Assembly (NCBI GenBank): GCA_002840835.1 | Contig: PHCQ01000006.1 | Span: forward strand, 1-64,000 | DNA from: Betaproteobacteria bacterium HGW-Betaproteobacteria-16 | GTDB taxonomy: Bacteria > Pseudomonadota > Gammaproteobacteria > Burkholderiales > Burkholderiaceae_C | Direction: 5' to 3' | DNA: 64,000 bases | Shown: positions 35,444-45,322 of the stretch, piece after piece | Layout of the letters: every line of letters begins with the position of its first letter | Numbering within the stretch: the first letter of the stretch is position 1 | Notes under the pieces: model-generated | Seen by the model: only the letters and a program-made list of their open reading frames with translations | Database searches by the model: none | Told to the model about the DNA's origin: nothing | Program-made: the position numbers and the translations under genes

Positions 35444-35474
35444 TAGAATCAAAAGCTTTGCGAACTTGCGCAAA
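35444..35474 (+). promoter_or_regulatory. ndk promoter -10 and inverted repeat
   Basis: TAGAAT at 35444-35449, with upstream TG one base away, resembles an extended -10 box. Just downstream, TTTGCG-AACTTG-CGCAAA (35457-35474) has perfect 6-bp arms near the expected start of transcription. It could be an operator or a leader hairpin. A T-run follows within the leader. Confidence 0.4.
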
Positions 35475-35509
35475 CCCCTTTTTTCTTACCTAAAAAACTC
35501 AGGATCCTT

Positions 35510-35935
35510 ATGGCTATCGAACGCACCCTTTCCATCATCAAACCCGACGCCGTCGCCAAGAACGTCATCGGTCAGATCTACGCCCGTTTTGAAGCCGCGG
35601 GCCTCAAGATCGTGGCTGCTCGCATGGCACACCTTTCGCGCGGCGAAGCTGAAGCCTTTTATGCGGTCCACAAGGAGCGTCCTTTCTTCAAGGATCTGGT
35701 GGACTTCATGATTTCCGGCCCTGTGATGATCCAGGCGCTGGAAGGCGAGGGCGCCATTGGCAAAAACCGCGACCTCATGGGTGCCACCGATCCGAAGAAG
35801 GCTGCCGCTGGCACCATTCGCGCCGACTTCGCTGACAGCATCGATGCCAACGCGGTCCACGGTTCTGATGCCCCCGAAACAGCTGCTGCGGAAGTTGCAT
35901 TCTTCTTCCCCGGCATGAACGTCTACTCTCGTTGA
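35510..35935 (+). CDS. ndk: Nucleoside diphosphate kinase
   Basis: Transfers gamma-phosphate among nucleoside triphosphates to balance NTP pools. The 141 residues start [20 protein letters not shown]. The phosphohistidine is His117 in [10 protein letters not shown], and the [16 protein letters not shown] segment is conserved. Length is exact for the bacterial enzyme. It stands ahead of rlmN-pilW-rodZ-ispG, as in other Burkholderiales. Confidence 0.97.
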   Translation: MAIERTLSIIKPDAVAKNVIGQIYARFEAAGLKIVAARMAHLSRGEAEAFYAVHKERPFFKDLVDFMISGPVMIQALEGEGAIGKNRDLMGATDPKKAAAGTIRADFADSIDANAVHGSDAPETAAAEVAFFFPGMNVYSR

Positions 35936-36020
35936 TTCTGTCTGCCGCGCTCATCCTCCAGCCTCAACAGCGTTCAGGTGGGGTGGGGTGCGCGGAGCTG
36001 ACAGTCTTGGAGAACGCGCG

Positions 36021-37166
36021 ATGAAGGTCAATCTGCTCGATCTTGACCTCGAAGGCATGGCCGCCTTTTGCGAGCGTTTGGGCGAAAAGCGGTTTCGTTC
36101 CGTCCAGTTGTTTCGCTGGATTCACCAGAAGGGCGCGCGCCAGTTTGATGAGATGAGCGATCTTGCCAAGTCGCTGCGTGAGAAGCTGCCTGCCGTGTGC
36201 AGCATTGATGACCTGTCTGTGATGTCGCGGCAGGACTCTGTTGACGGCACCATCAAGTGGCTGTTTGACGTGGGCGGCGGCAATGCGGTCGAAACGGTGT
36301 TCATTCCAGAGGCGGATCGGGGTACGCTTTGCATCTCCTCTCAGGCAGGCTGCGCAGTGGGCTGCCGCTTCTGCTCAACCGGTCACCAGGGGTTTTCGCG
36401 CAACCTCACCACCGGAGAAATCTTGGCTCAGCTCTGGCATGCTGAACACTTTCTTCGGAAACACCTGTCCTCCAGGGAGCGTGTGATCACCAATGTGGTC
36501 ATGATGGGCATGGGCGAGCCGCTGCAGAACCATGCGGCCCTTTTCCCCGCTCTTCGCGTCATGCTCGATGACCACGGCTATGGTCTGTCACGCCGCCGCG
36601 TGACGGTGTCGACCTCCGGCGTGGTGCCCATGATGGACCGCTTGGCCAGTGAATGCCCGGTGGCCCTGGCCGTCTCATTGCATGCACCGAATGACGCCTT
36701 GCGAGACTCTCTGGTCCCGCTCAATCGAAAATATCCTATTGCCGAGCTGCTGGACGCCTGCCTGCGTTATCTGCCAGCAGCGCCCAGAGACTTCATCACG
36801 TTCGAATACTGCATGCTGGATGGCGTGAACGATCAGATCGAACACGCGCAGCAACTCCTCGATCTGGTGCGAACGCATCGTGGGACGGGCGTGCCGTGCA
36901 AGATCAATCTGATACCGTTCAATCCTTTCCCGGATTCCGGCCTCAAGTGCTCACCGAAGCCGGTGGTGGCCCGGTTTGCACAGATTCTTGTCGATGCGGG
37001 CGTGGTAACCACCGTTCGCAAGACCCGCGGCGACGACATCGATGCCGCTTGCGGCCAGCTCGCGGGTGACGTCCTCGATCGAACCAACGCAGGTCAACGT
37101 CTGGCGCGGCTGCGCTCGGCGACAGAGCAACCCATTCGAATTGTTCACAGAGAAAGGCAGGCATGA
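36021..37166 (+). CDS. rlmN: Dual-specificity RNA methyltransferase RlmN
   Basis: Radical-SAM enzyme that makes 2-methyladenosine in 23S rRNA (A2503) and in some tRNAs (A37). The 381 residues start [20 protein letters not shown]. The cluster cysteines are Cys111, Cys115 and Cys118 (CAVGCRFC). [13 protein letters not shown] and [12 protein letters not shown] follow, and the second methyl-carrying Cys is expected near the C-terminus ([15 protein letters not shown]). GGAG lies upstream of the ATG. It overlaps pilW by four bases. Confidence 0.97.
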   Translation: MKVNLLDLDLEGMAAFCERLGEKRFRSVQLFRWIHQKGARQFDEMSDLAKSLREKLPAVCSIDDLSVMSRQDSVDGTIKWLFDVGGGNAVETVFIPEADRGTLCISSQAGCAVGCRFCSTGHQGFSRNLTTGEILAQLWHAEHFLRKHLSSRERVITNVVMMGMGEPLQNHAALFPALRVMLDDHGYGLSRRRVTVSTSGVVPMMDRLASECPVALAVSLHAPNDALRDSLVPLNRKYPIAELLDACLRYLPAAPRDFITFEYCMLDGVNDQIEHAQQLLDLVRTHRGTGVPCKINLIPFNPFPDSGLKCSPKPVVARFAQILVDAGVVTTVRKTRGDDIDAACGQLAGDVLDRTNAGQRLARLRSATEQPIRIVHRERQA

Positions 37167-37987
37167 ATCACCCGTTTCGCGTTCGTTCCATTTCCGCAGG
37201 CGTTCGGTTGACCTTGCTGCTGTCAGCATCGCTTGTCGTGCTCGGGTGTGCGCAGACACCGCTGGACCAAGGTGGCAGTGAGATCGTGCCTGTGACTGAG
37301 TCGGATGAGCCTGAAACGCGAAAGCGTGCCCGCATCCGGCTAGAGCTTGCATCCAACTATTTTGAGCAGGGTCAGACGAATGTGGCGCTGGACGAAATCA
37401 AACAGTCGATTGCCGCAGATCCCACCTACACGAAGGCGTACGTACTCAGGGGCCTGGTGTTCATGCAGATGAATGAAAACCGCCTTGCCGAGGAGAGTTT
37501 TCAACGGGCCATCCAGCTCAATCCGCGCGATCCTGATGCCTTGCACAACTACGGATGGTTTGTCTGTCAGCAAGGCAAGCATGCGCAGGCCATCGACCTC
37601 TTTTCTCGAGCCTTGGCCAGCCCGGTCTATGGGGGGCAGGCCAAAACGCTCAGGGCCAAAGGCGTGTGCGAGATCCGCATGGGGCAGCTTGCCGAGGCGG
37701 AAGGCAGCCTTTCACGGTCCTATGAGCTCGACCCGGCGGACCCTTTCACCTCATACAACCTGGCGACCCTCCTGTTTCGCCGCGGAGAAGACACAAGAGC
37801 CCAGTTCATCATCCGCCGCTTGAACAACACCGAGCTGGCCAACGCTGAAACTCTGTGGCTGGGTATCAAAGTGGAGCGGCGACTGCGCAACACCGAGGCC
37901 ATGGAACAACTTGCCCAGCAACTGAGCCGCCGATTTGCGCAGTCACCTCAGTGGGGCTTCTACCAACGAGGGGCCTTCAATGATTGA
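37163..37987 (+). CDS. pilW: Type IV pilus biogenesis/stability lipoprotein PilW
   Basis: Outer-membrane TPR lipoprotein (PilF in Pseudomonas) needed for secretin or pilus stability. The 274 residues have a lipobox with Cys29 in [10 protein letters not shown], then TPR repeats (around 50-190) including [20 protein letters not shown] and [20 protein letters not shown]. The start overlaps the rlmN stop (ATGA), so the genes are coupled, and the end overlaps the next gene by eight bases. Other pilus genes are elsewhere. Confidence 0.93.
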   Translation: MNHPFRVRSISAGVRLTLLLSASLVVLGCAQTPLDQGGSEIVPVTESDEPETRKRARIRLELASNYFEQGQTNVALDEIKQSIAADPTYTKAYVLRGLVFMQMNENRLAEESFQRAIQLNPRDPDALHNYGWFVCQQGKHAQAIDLFSRALASPVYGGQAKTLRAKGVCEIRMGQLAEAEGSLSRSYELDPADPFTSYNLATLLFRRGEDTRAQFIIRRLNNTELANAETLWLGIKVERRLRNTEAMEQLAQQLSRRFAQSPQWGFYQRGAFND

Positions 37988-38939
37988 AGACGCACTGGAC
38001 GCATCCAGTGTGTCGAACGGACCCTCGGATGAACCCCATGTACCCCTTCACCTGTTGAGACAGGCGCGCGAGGCGGTGGGTCTTCACATTGCTGCGCTGG
38101 CGGCTGCACTGAAGGTGCCGGTGCGAAAGCTGGAAGCGCTGGAAGCGGGGCGCTACGAAGAACTGCCCGACCTGACATTCGCCCGTGCGCTGGCTTCGAG
38201 TGCATGCCGACAGCTCAAGATCGATCCCGGTCCGATCCTCGAGCAGATTCCTCTGGGCCAGCAGCCTGTCCTGGGGCAGTCCGGGAACGCGATCAACGCG
38301 CCGTTCAAGGCATCGTTCCCGGGAGCATCTTCAAGTCAGTCGTCGTGGTTTTTCCGGCCCTCGGTACTCATTGCTGCCTTCTTGCTCGTGGCTGCGCTGG
38401 TGCTTCTTGTCCTGCCAGAGGTGGTGCAGTTGCCGTCGCTGGGGTCAGCGCCGACCGCGTCCACAGAAGAGCCGGGTCAATCCATCGAATCCGTACAACT
38501 GGGCTCATCCGTTTCCGAAGACGTGGGGGCGGAACCGCCTGGCGTGATGCCCCCTGGCGCCGAAGTCGAAGAGGGTAATAACCCGGTACCCGCCGATCCA
38601 CCAGCTCCTGGCGCTGCTCCTGCTGAAACGGCACCCGGGACCCAAGAAGCAGGCGCTGCCGCGGCCGAGGCCGCAAAGCCGGCTGAGGTTCCGCCGACCT
38701 CCAATGCACTGCTGCGCATCGCGGCGGTGGGGGAGTCCTGGGTGGAGGTGACGAATGGTGCAGGTGCGGTGGTGGTTCAACGTGTGCTCAAGGAGGGCGA
38801 TGTCATTGAATTCTCATCTGCACCGCCTTACAAAGTGATTCTGGGACGAGCCGAGGCCGCGCAAGTGCTGGTTCGAGGGCAAGTGCTGGACGTGATGCCC
38901 TACGCTCGAAACAGTGTGGCCCGCTTCGAAGTGAAGTGA
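37980..38939 (+). CDS. rodZ: RodZ-like helix-turn-helix membrane protein
   Basis: Bitopic cell-shape protein linking the MreB cytoskeleton to the membrane. The 319 residues have a cytoplasmic HTH domain (about 22-85, [20 protein letters not shown]), a transmembrane segment at 127-148, a Pro/Glu/Ala-rich periplasmic linker (about 160-245), and a C-terminal DUF4115-type domain ([20 protein letters not shown]). It is coupled to pilW by an overlap. Length agrees with RodZ (337 in E. coli). ispG follows after five bases. Confidence 0.9.
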   Translation: MIEDALDASSVSNGPSDEPHVPLHLLRQAREAVGLHIAALAAALKVPVRKLEALEAGRYEELPDLTFARALASSACRQLKIDPGPILEQIPLGQQPVLGQSGNAINAPFKASFPGASSSQSSWFFRPSVLIAAFLLVAALVLLVLPEVVQLPSLGSAPTASTEEPGQSIESVQLGSSVSEDVGAEPPGVMPPGAEVEEGNNPVPADPPAPGAAPAETAPGTQEAGAAAAEAAKPAEVPPTSNALLRIAAVGESWVEVTNGAGAVVVQRVLKEGDVIEFSSAPPYKVILGRAEAAQVLVRGQVLDVMPYARNSVARFEVK

Positions 38940-38944
38940 TCAAC

Positions 38945-40237
38945 ATGACCGAGACCTCCGTTTCAACAGCCCTGTCTGCAGGGCCTGACCAGCCCATTGC
39001 ATTAGGTGTGGCCCAGGTCCGCAAGACCCGTCAGGGTGTGGTCGCCTGGGGGGACCATCGTGTGACGGTGGGAGGAGGCGCGCCTGTGCGAGTTCAGGCG
39101 ATGACCAACACCGACACCGCCGACGCGATCGGCACCGCCATACAGGTCAAGGAGCTTGCTCTGGCAGGTTCGGAGCTGGTTCGCATCACCGTCAATAACG
39201 ACGAAGCCGCCAAGGCCGTGCCCTACATCCGCGAACAACTGGACCGGATGGGGGTTTCAGTGCCGCTTATCGGGGACTTTCACTACAACGGGCACCGGCT
39301 GCTCAGCGACCATCCAGCATGCGCTGAAGCCCTTTCCAAGTACCGCATCAACCCGGGCAATGTAGGTCGTGGCGACAAGGGCGATCGCCAGTTTGGCCAA
39401 ATGGTGGAATTGGCCGCGAAATACGACAAGGCGATCCGCATCGGTGTCAACTGGGGCAGCCTGGATCAGGACCTGCTCGCCCGGCTGATGGATGAGAACG
39501 CAAAGCGTGCGCGCCCCTGGGAAGCCAGGCAGGTGATGTACGAAGCGCTGATCACTTCCGCGCTGGAATCGGCCGCCAAGGCCGAGGAGATTGGCCTGAA
39601 CGGCAACAACATCATGCTGTCGTGCAAAGTCAGCAATGTCCAGGATCTGGTGGCTGTTTACCAGGCGTTGGCCCAACGGTGCGACCATGCCTTGCATCTG
39701 GGCCTGACCGAAGCAGGCATGGGAACCAAAGGTGCGGTGGCTTCGGCAGCGGCCCTGTCGGTGCTGCTTCAACAAGGCATTGGTGACACCATCCGTGTGT
39801 CGCTCACGCCTCAGCCAGGTGAATCCCGCACGCAAGAGGTTTTGATTGCCCTGGAAATTCTTCAGGCGCTGGGCCTCAGGGCGTTTGTGCCCAGCGTGAC
39901 AGCGTGCCCGGGCTGTGGTCGCACCACCAGCACCACCTTTCAGGAGCTGGCAAAACAGATCGACGACTATCTTCGTCGGTCCATGCCGCAGTGGCGCGAG
40001 CGCTATCCGGGCGTGGAGAACCTCAAGGTGGCGGTGATGGGCTGTATCGTCAATGGACCCGGCGAAAGCAAACACGCGGATCTGGGTATCAGCCTGCCAG
40101 GCACGGGAGAGGCGCCTTCTGCACCGGTCTACATCGATGGCGAAAAAGCCATGACCCTGCGAGGCGACGCGATCGCGCACGATTTCCAGCAGATTGTTGA
40201 AAACTACATCGAGAAAAGGTTTGGTGTGGTGGCCTGA
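38945..40237 (+). CDS. ispG: 4-hydroxy-3-methylbut-2-en-1-yl diphosphate synthase
   Basis: Fe-S enzyme of the MEP isoprenoid pathway (converts MEcPP to HMBPP). The 430 residues have the TIM-barrel N-terminal half with [12 protein letters not shown] and the 4Fe-4S ligands in CPGCGRTT and GCIVNGPGE. The N-terminus is about 25 residues longer than in E. coli (372 in total), as in other betaproteobacteria. The ribosome site is weak; ATG at 38945 is preferred over a GTG three codons earlier. Confidence 0.96.
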   Translation: MTETSVSTALSAGPDQPIALGVAQVRKTRQGVVAWGDHRVTVGGGAPVRVQAMTNTDTADAIGTAIQVKELALAGSELVRITVNNDEAAKAVPYIREQLDRMGVSVPLIGDFHYNGHRLLSDHPACAEALSKYRINPGNVGRGDKGDRQFGQMVELAAKYDKAIRIGVNWGSLDQDLLARLMDENAKRARPWEARQVMYEALITSALESAAKAEEIGLNGNNIMLSCKVSNVQDLVAVYQALAQRCDHALHLGLTEAGMGTKGAVASAAALSVLLQQGIGDTIRVSLTPQPGESRTQEVLIALEILQALGLRAFVPSVTACPGCGRTTSTTFQELAKQIDDYLRRSMPQWRERYPGVENLKVAVMGCIVNGPGESKHADLGISLPGTGEAPSAPVYIDGEKAMTLRGDAIAHDFQQIVENYIEKRFGVVA

Positions 40238-40291
40238 GCCCTGAACCGGGCATTGCCCGGCGGAGTCAGTTCGCCCACAGCCAGCAAAAAA

Positions 40292-41602
40292 ATGGCAGAG
40301 AAAATCAGTGCCGTCAAAGGCATGAACGACATCGCACCTCCTGCGTCTGCGCACTGGGAGTGGCTGGAAGAACAACTCCGCAGCCTGATGCAGCGCTACG
40401 GGTACCGCAATCTGCGGACACCCATTGTGGAGCCGACCGCCCTGTTCGTGCGCGGCCTGGGGCAGGTGACCGACATCGTCGAGAAGGAGATGTACTCGTT
40501 TGAGGACCGGCTCAATGGTGAGCAGCTGACCCTTCGCCCTGAAAACACGGCGGGCGTGGTTCGTGCCGCGATTGAACAATCGCTGACCTATGACGGGGGC
40601 AAGCGCCTCTATTACATGGGCCCGATGTTTCGTCACGAACGTCCGCAACGGGGTCGTTACCGCCAGTTTCACCAGTTTGGCGCCGAGGCGCTGGGGTTTG
40701 CCGGGCCTGACGTGGATGCCGAGTTGATCGTGCTGGCCTCTGACCTCTGGGCAGCGCTGGGTTTGAGCGGCATCTCCCTGGAGATCAACAGCCTGGGGCA
40801 ACCCCCTGAGCGCCAGGCCCACCGCGCGGCGCTGATCGGCTACCTAGAGGCGCACGCGGAACTGCTAGACGAAGACGCCAAGCGCCGCCTCCACACCAAT
40901 CCGCTTCGCATTCTGGACACCAAGAACCCGCTCATGCAGGACCTGGTGAACCCGGCTCCTCGGCTGATGGACCACCTGGGCCAGGAATCTTTGGACCATT
41001 TCCATCGCTTGCGCGCGCTGCTCGATGCCCATGGCATCGAATACCAGATCAATCCGCGGCTGGTGCGGGGGATGGACTACTACAACCTCTCGGTGTTTGA
41101 GTTCGTCACGACTGAGCTGGGTTCGCAGGGAACAGTGTGTGCCGGCGGCCGCTACGACGGTCTGTTTGAACAGATCGGGGGCAAGTCGGTCCCGGCGGTG
41201 GGCTGGGCGTTGGGCATGGAGCGCATTCTTGAGCTGCTCAAGGAGCAGGGCAAGCTCCCAGAGCAGCCCGTGCCGGATGCTTACGCGGTGGTGCCGGATG
41301 CCAGCAGTCTCAGCAAAGTCATGCCTGTGCTCCGCACCCTGCGGCTGGCGGGCGTGAACGTGCAGATGCATGCCAGCGGACCGGAGGGCATGGGCAGCAT
41401 GAAGTCCCAGCTCAAAAAGGCGGACGCCAGCGGCGCTCGTTTTGCGCTGATATTCGGGCAAGCCGAACTTGAAAGGGGCGACGTGGCAATCAAACCTTTG
41501 AGAGGGCCCCGCACCAAAGCTGATGTGGGCGAGCCTGCCCAGCAACTGCTGAAGCCGCTGGCGGAAGCAGCTCATTGGGCCAGCGACGTGCGACTGCCTT
41601 GA
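40292..41602 (+). CDS. hisS: Histidyl-tRNA synthetase
   Basis: Class II synthetase for tRNA-His. The 436 residues start [20 protein letters not shown]. Motif 2 is [18 protein letters not shown], the His-specific motifs are [15 protein letters not shown] and CAGGRYDGL, and the anticodon domain is at about 335-430. Length is standard (424 in E. coli). It is followed, after 109 bases, by yfgM and bamB, the usual hisS-yfgM-bamB-der order. Confidence 0.97.
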   Translation: MAEKISAVKGMNDIAPPASAHWEWLEEQLRSLMQRYGYRNLRTPIVEPTALFVRGLGQVTDIVEKEMYSFEDRLNGEQLTLRPENTAGVVRAAIEQSLTYDGGKRLYYMGPMFRHERPQRGRYRQFHQFGAEALGFAGPDVDAELIVLASDLWAALGLSGISLEINSLGQPPERQAHRAALIGYLEAHAELLDEDAKRRLHTNPLRILDTKNPLMQDLVNPAPRLMDHLGQESLDHFHRLRALLDAHGIEYQINPRLVRGMDYYNLSVFEFVTTELGSQGTVCAGGRYDGLFEQIGGKSVPAVGWALGMERILELLKEQGKLPEQPVPDAYAVVPDASSLSKVMPVLRTLRLAGVNVQMHASGPEGMGSMKSQLKKADASGARFALIFGQAELERGDVAIKPLRGPRTKADVGEPAQQLLKPLAEAAHWASDVRLP

Positions 41603-41711
41603 GTCTGCACCTTCAGGGACTCACTGAGGGGGAATGCCGGAACCCGCAATTCCCCTTCGCCTTGCACGGACGTCACCCCCCTACAATCACCGACTCCCAT
41701 CAGATATTCAA

Positions 41712-42380
41712 ATGGCCAAACACCTCGACCTCGAAGAACAGGAACAACTCGACCAGATCAAGCATTTCTGGGCGCAGTATGGCAATGCCATCACCTGGGC
41801 ACTGATCGCCGTACTGGGTTCGTTTGCTGCCTGGAATGGATGGAACTACTGGCAAACCAACCAGGCCATCAAGGCTGCTGCACTCTACGACGAAGTTCAG
41901 AGCTCCGCTCAGGCTGCGGATGTCGATCGACTCAAACGGGCGCTTGGGGATATGCAAGCGGGCTATGCCAAGACCAGCTATGCGGGTCAGTCAGCGCTTC
42001 TGGCTGCCCGCGCATTCCATACAGCTGGCCAGAAGGACGCAGCGCGTGAAGCGCTGGAGTGGACTGTCAACAATGGCACCGATCCCGGTTATCAGGCCGT
42101 CGCACGCCTGCGTCTGGCGAGTCTGGCGTTGGACGCAGGTGAGTTCGACGCAGCATTGGCCTGGGTCAACACTTCCCTGCCACCTGCATTCGAACCGTTG
42201 GCAGCAGACCGGCGCGGCGATGTGCTGATGGCGCAAGGCAAAGTCGAAGAAGCGACTACGCAATACCAGACTGCCTGGAAGTCCATGCCTGACACGACGG
42301 AATACCGGCGCCTGATCGAGGTCAAGCTCGCTTCCCTGGGCGTGGATGTTGTTACCCAGTCGACGGGTGTGGCCCGTTGA
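41712..42380 (+). CDS. yfgM: YfgM-family TPR membrane protein
   Basis: Inner-membrane protein with a large periplasmic TPR domain; E. coli YfgM interacts with SecYEG and PpiD. The 222 residues have a short cytoplasmic N-terminus rich in acidic residues, one transmembrane helix (about 26-44, AITWALIAVLGSFAAWNGW), and DUF2133-type TPR helices after it. The ATG at MAKHLDLEEQEQLDQIKHFW matches family N-termini. An imperfect hairpin GGGGAAT/ATTCCCC lies upstream. It overlaps bamB by four bases. Confidence 0.92.
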   Translation: MAKHLDLEEQEQLDQIKHFWAQYGNAITWALIAVLGSFAAWNGWNYWQTNQAIKAAALYDEVQSSAQAADVDRLKRALGDMQAGYAKTSYAGQSALLAARAFHTAGQKDAAREALEWTVNNGTDPGYQAVARLRLASLALDAGEFDAALAWVNTSLPPAFEPLAADRRGDVLMAQGKVEEATTQYQTAWKSMPDTTEYRRLIEVKLASLGVDVVTQSTGVAR

Positions 42381-43540
42381 GCATAGAAAGCAAAGTCGTG
42401 GTTCACACTCAAAAAGAGCGTTCTAAGTTCCTGCAGCGCTGCCTGATGGTGGGCGGCGCTGCCATCCTTGTAGCTTGCTCGTCCGGACCCGAGAAACCCA
42501 AACCCGAACCGCTTCCACCGGTGACCGCCTTGATCGGCGTTCAGCAGGCCTGGACTGCCCAAGTGGGCGACTCGTCGGCATCTGTTTCGCCCTACGCGGT
42601 GGCCGGTCGCGTATACGTGGCATCGTCTGCCGGCACGGTCGCAGCGTTGGACGCAGACACCGGGCAGGACGTCTGGAGAATCAACCTCGGCACCTCGATC
42701 GCTGCCGGGGTCGGTTCCGATGGTGAAACCGCGGCCGTCGTCACCCGAGGCAATGAACTGGTGGCGATCGCAGGCGGCAAGGAGGCATGGCGCGTGCGCT
42801 TGCCTGCCCGGACGTTCACTTCTCCGTTGGTGGCAGGAAAGAGGGTGTTCGTGCTGATGGCCGATCGGTCGGTATCGGCTTTTGATGGGCAAACCGGCGC
42901 CAGGTTGTGGAGCCAGTCCCGCACCGCCGAGCCCCTCGTTCTCAGTCAGGGGGGCGTCTTGCTGGCAGTCGGGGACACCCTGGTTGCCGGTTTGTCGGGC
43001 CGGCTGGTGGGGTTGAATCCGCTCAACGGTTCCGTTCGGTGGGAGGCGCCTGTAGGCAACTCCCGCGGCACCAATGAAGTGGAACGTCTCGTGGACCTTG
43101 TAGGCCCTGCCAGTCGAGTGGGCAACAGCGTGTGCGTGCGAGCCTACAGCGCCGCCGTGGGATGTGTTGACACTTCACGCGGGGTGTCAACCTGGGTCCG
43201 TCCGGCACAGGGCATTGTGGGCGTGCACGGTGACGAAACCCATGTTTTTGGTGTCGAGGCCAACGGCCGGGTTCAAGCCTGGAAGCGAAGCTCGGGTGAG
43301 CCTGCATGGCATACCGACCGCTTGCTCCATCGCAATCTGGGTGCCCCAATGGCCGTGGGGCGCGTGGTGGCCGTTGGCGACAGCCTTGGGACGGTTCATG
43401 TGCTTTCCCGGGAAGACGGCAGTGAAATGAACAGGCTGTCTACCGACGGATCACCTGTGCTGATGGCTCCGATAATGGCCAACAATGTCCTTGTGGTCCA
43501 GACACGCAAAGGCGGTGTCTATGCCTGGCGGCCGCAATAG
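42377..43540 (+). CDS. bamB: Outer membrane assembly lipoprotein BamB, TTG start
   Basis: Beta-propeller lipoprotein of the BAM complex. The 387 residues have a lipobox AILVAC with Cys34, then eight-bladed PQQ-like repeats (AVAGRVYVASSAGTVAALDA, TSPLVAGKRVFVLMADRSVS, ...). Length matches E. coli BamB (392). The best start is TTG overlapping the yfgM stop (TTGA). No in-frame ATG precedes the hydrophobic signal core; the first ATG would remove most of it. bamD is elsewhere in this window (31-32 kb). Confidence 0.93.
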   Translation: MSIESKVVVHTQKERSKFLQRCLMVGGAAILVACSSGPEKPKPEPLPPVTALIGVQQAWTAQVGDSSASVSPYAVAGRVYVASSAGTVAALDADTGQDVWRINLGTSIAAGVGSDGETAAVVTRGNELVAIAGGKEAWRVRLPARTFTSPLVAGKRVFVLMADRSVSAFDGQTGARLWSQSRTAEPLVLSQGGVLLAVGDTLVAGLSGRLVGLNPLNGSVRWEAPVGNSRGTNEVERLVDLVGPASRVGNSVCVRAYSAAVGCVDTSRGVSTWVRPAQGIVGVHGDETHVFGVEANGRVQAWKRSSGEPAWHTDRLLHRNLGAPMAVGRVVAVGDSLGTVHVLSREDGSEMNRLSTDGSPVLMAPIMANNVLVVQTRKGGVYAWRPQ

Positions 43541-43591
43541 CGGACCTTGCAGGTCGTCCATTCTTGCGGTCCTGAACGAAAGCTGTTTTCC

Positions 43592-44926
43592 TTGAAACCC
43601 GTCATCGCCCTGGTGGGCCGCCCGAATGTGGGCAAGTCCACCCTGTTCAATCGCCTGACGAGTTCGCGCGATGCCATCGTGGCCGATTTTGCCGGGCTTA
43701 CCCGCGATCGACACTATGGCAACGGCCGTCTGGGCTCGCGCGAGTACATCGTGATCGATACCGGTGGCTTCGAGCCTGATGCCAGCGAGGGCATCTACAA
43801 GGAAATGGCCAAGCAGACGCGACAGGCGGTGGCCGAGTCGGATGTGGTGATCTTTGTGGTCGATGCCCGGGGGGGCATCAGTGCGCAAGACCACGAGATC
43901 GCCCAATATTTGCGAAAGCTCGGCAAGCCGAGCGTGCTGGTGGCCAACAAGGCAGAGGGCATGACCCAGGGCCTTCAGCTGGTTGAGTTCTTTGAGCTGG
44001 GCCTGGGCGAGGTGCTGCCGGTCTCTGGCGCGCACGGGCAGGGCGTGCGGTCCATGCTTGAAACAGCGCTGGAGCGCATTCCCGGCTTGCCACCGGAGGA
44101 TGAAGAAGGGCCGGAGCCCGAGCCTGGTGTGATTCGACTGGCGGTGGCGGGTCGACCCAATGTGGGCAAATCGACCCTCATCAACGCCTGGCTGGGCGAG
44201 GAACGCCTTGTCGCCTTTGACCTTCCCGGCACGACCCGCGACGCGATTTCGGTACCTTTTGAGCGATCAGGCCAAAAATACGAGCTTATCGATACCGCAG
44301 GCATTCGACGCAAAGGTCGCGTTTTTGAAGCCATTGAAAAGTTTTCGGTGGTCAAGACATTGCAGGCCATCGAAAATGCGCACGTGGTGCTGCTCCTGCT
44401 GGATGCTACGCAGGGGGTGACTGATCAGGATGCCCACATTGCCGGTTACATCCTCGAAAGCGGCAGGGCGGTGGTGCTTGCCATCAACAAATGGGACGCT
44501 GTTGACGCCTATCAGCGAGAACAGATTGAACGCCAGATCGAGACGAGGCTGGCTTTCCTGAAGTTCGCGTCGCTGCATTTGATTTCGGCACAAAAGCGGC
44601 AGGGACTGGGCCCGGTGTGGAAATCCATCACGCAGGCACACGCCTCTGCCATGCGAAAAATGACCACGCCTGTCCTGACACGTCTGTTGATGGAGGCGGT
44701 TGCCTTTCAGGCACCACAGCGATCCGGCATGTTCAGGCCCAAGATGCGCTATGCCCACCAGGGAGGCATGAACCCGCCAGTGATCGTGATTCATGGCAAT
44801 TCGCTCGAAAACGTGCCTGACGCCTACAAACGATTCCTCGAAGGACGTTTTCGCAAGGCATTTGACCTGGTCGGCACGCCATTGCGCATCGAATTCAAGA
44901 CTTCCACCAACCCTTACAAGGAATAG
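43592..44926 (+). CDS. der: Ribosome-associated GTPase Der, TTG start
   Basis: Essential double-GTPase for 50S assembly. The 444 residues start (M)[21 protein letters not shown] domain 1 has the P-loop at 9-16. G domain 2 has the second GRPNVGKST near 183 and NKWD near 310. A KH-like C-terminal domain follows. TTG is forced: no in-frame ATG exists near the domain start, and the alternative upstream TTG (43547) adds unrelated residues. It ends 77 bases before hfq. Confidence 0.95.
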   Translation: MKPVIALVGRPNVGKSTLFNRLTSSRDAIVADFAGLTRDRHYGNGRLGSREYIVIDTGGFEPDASEGIYKEMAKQTRQAVAESDVVIFVVDARGGISAQDHEIAQYLRKLGKPSVLVANKAEGMTQGLQLVEFFELGLGEVLPVSGAHGQGVRSMLETALERIPGLPPEDEEGPEPEPGVIRLAVAGRPNVGKSTLINAWLGEERLVAFDLPGTTRDAISVPFERSGQKYELIDTAGIRRKGRVFEAIEKFSVVKTLQAIENAHVVLLLLDATQGVTDQDAHIAGYILESGRAVVLAINKWDAVDAYQREQIERQIETRLAFLKFASLHLISAQKRQGLGPVWKSITQAHASAMRKMTTPVLTRLLMEAVAFQAPQRSGMFRPKMRYAHQGGMNPPVIVIHGNSLENVPDAYKRFLEGRFRKAFDLVGTPLRIEFKTSTNPYKE

Positions 44927-44938
44927 CCTCCTGTGGGC

Positions 44939-44960
44939 ACCACACGGACGGTCGTGTGGT
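44939..44960 (+). promoter_or_regulatory. Inverted repeat between der and hfq
   Basis: ACCACACG (44939-44946) and CGTGTGGT (44953-44960) are perfect 8-bp arms around GACGGT. It is 43 bases before the hfq start with no T-run. It may be an hfq operator, an Hfq mRNA hairpin for autoregulation, or a 3' element of der. Confidence 0.45.
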
Positions 44961-45003
44961 AAGGTCTAACCCTTAACAAAACTCTCTGAACACGGAGCAT
45001 ATC

Positions 45004-45255
45004 GTGAGCAACAACAAAGGCCAGCTCTTGCAAGACCCTTTCCTTAACCAGCTGAGGCGCGAGCACGTTCCCGTGTCGATCTACCTGGTCAATGGCATCA
45101 AGCTGCAGGGTCAGATTGAGTCGTTTGACCAGTATGTGGTGCTGCTTCGGAACACGGTGACACAAATGGTGTACAAGCATGCCATTTCCACCATCGTGCC
45201 AGGGCGACCGATGCAGTTCTCTGCCGCGCCTGCGGACGAAGCGCCCGCTTCTTGA
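45004..45255 (+). CDS. hfq: RNA chaperone Hfq, GTG start
   Basis: Sm-like hexamer that pairs small RNAs with mRNAs. The 83 residues contain Sm1 ([20 protein letters not shown]) and Sm2 ([12 protein letters not shown]) with the YKH core, then a short C-tail. The GTG is preceded by GGAG at eight bases, and no ATG occurs before residue 50-55, so GTG is forced. It is followed by hflX, the conserved hfq-hflX-hflKC operon. Confidence 0.97.
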   Translation: MSNNKGQLLQDPFLNQLRREHVPVSIYLVNGIKLQGQIESFDQYVVLLRNTVTQMVYKHAISTIVPGRPMQFSAAPADEAPAS

Positions 45256-45256
45256 T

Positions 45257-45298
45257 ACCGATTCCGACGCCCGCCGGACCTGAATCCGGCGTATCGGT
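45257..45298 (+). promoter_or_regulatory. Nested stem-loop between hfq and hflX
   Basis: Outer arms ACCGAT (45257-45262)/ATCGGT (45293-45298) enclose inner arms CGCCGGA (45272-45278)/TCCGGCG (45285-45291). It lies immediately after the hfq stop and has no T tract. It is probably an RNA stabiliser or a processing site between hfq and hflX. Confidence 0.45.
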
Positions 45299-45322
45299 CA
45301 CCTTGGCGGCTCTTGGACCGAA

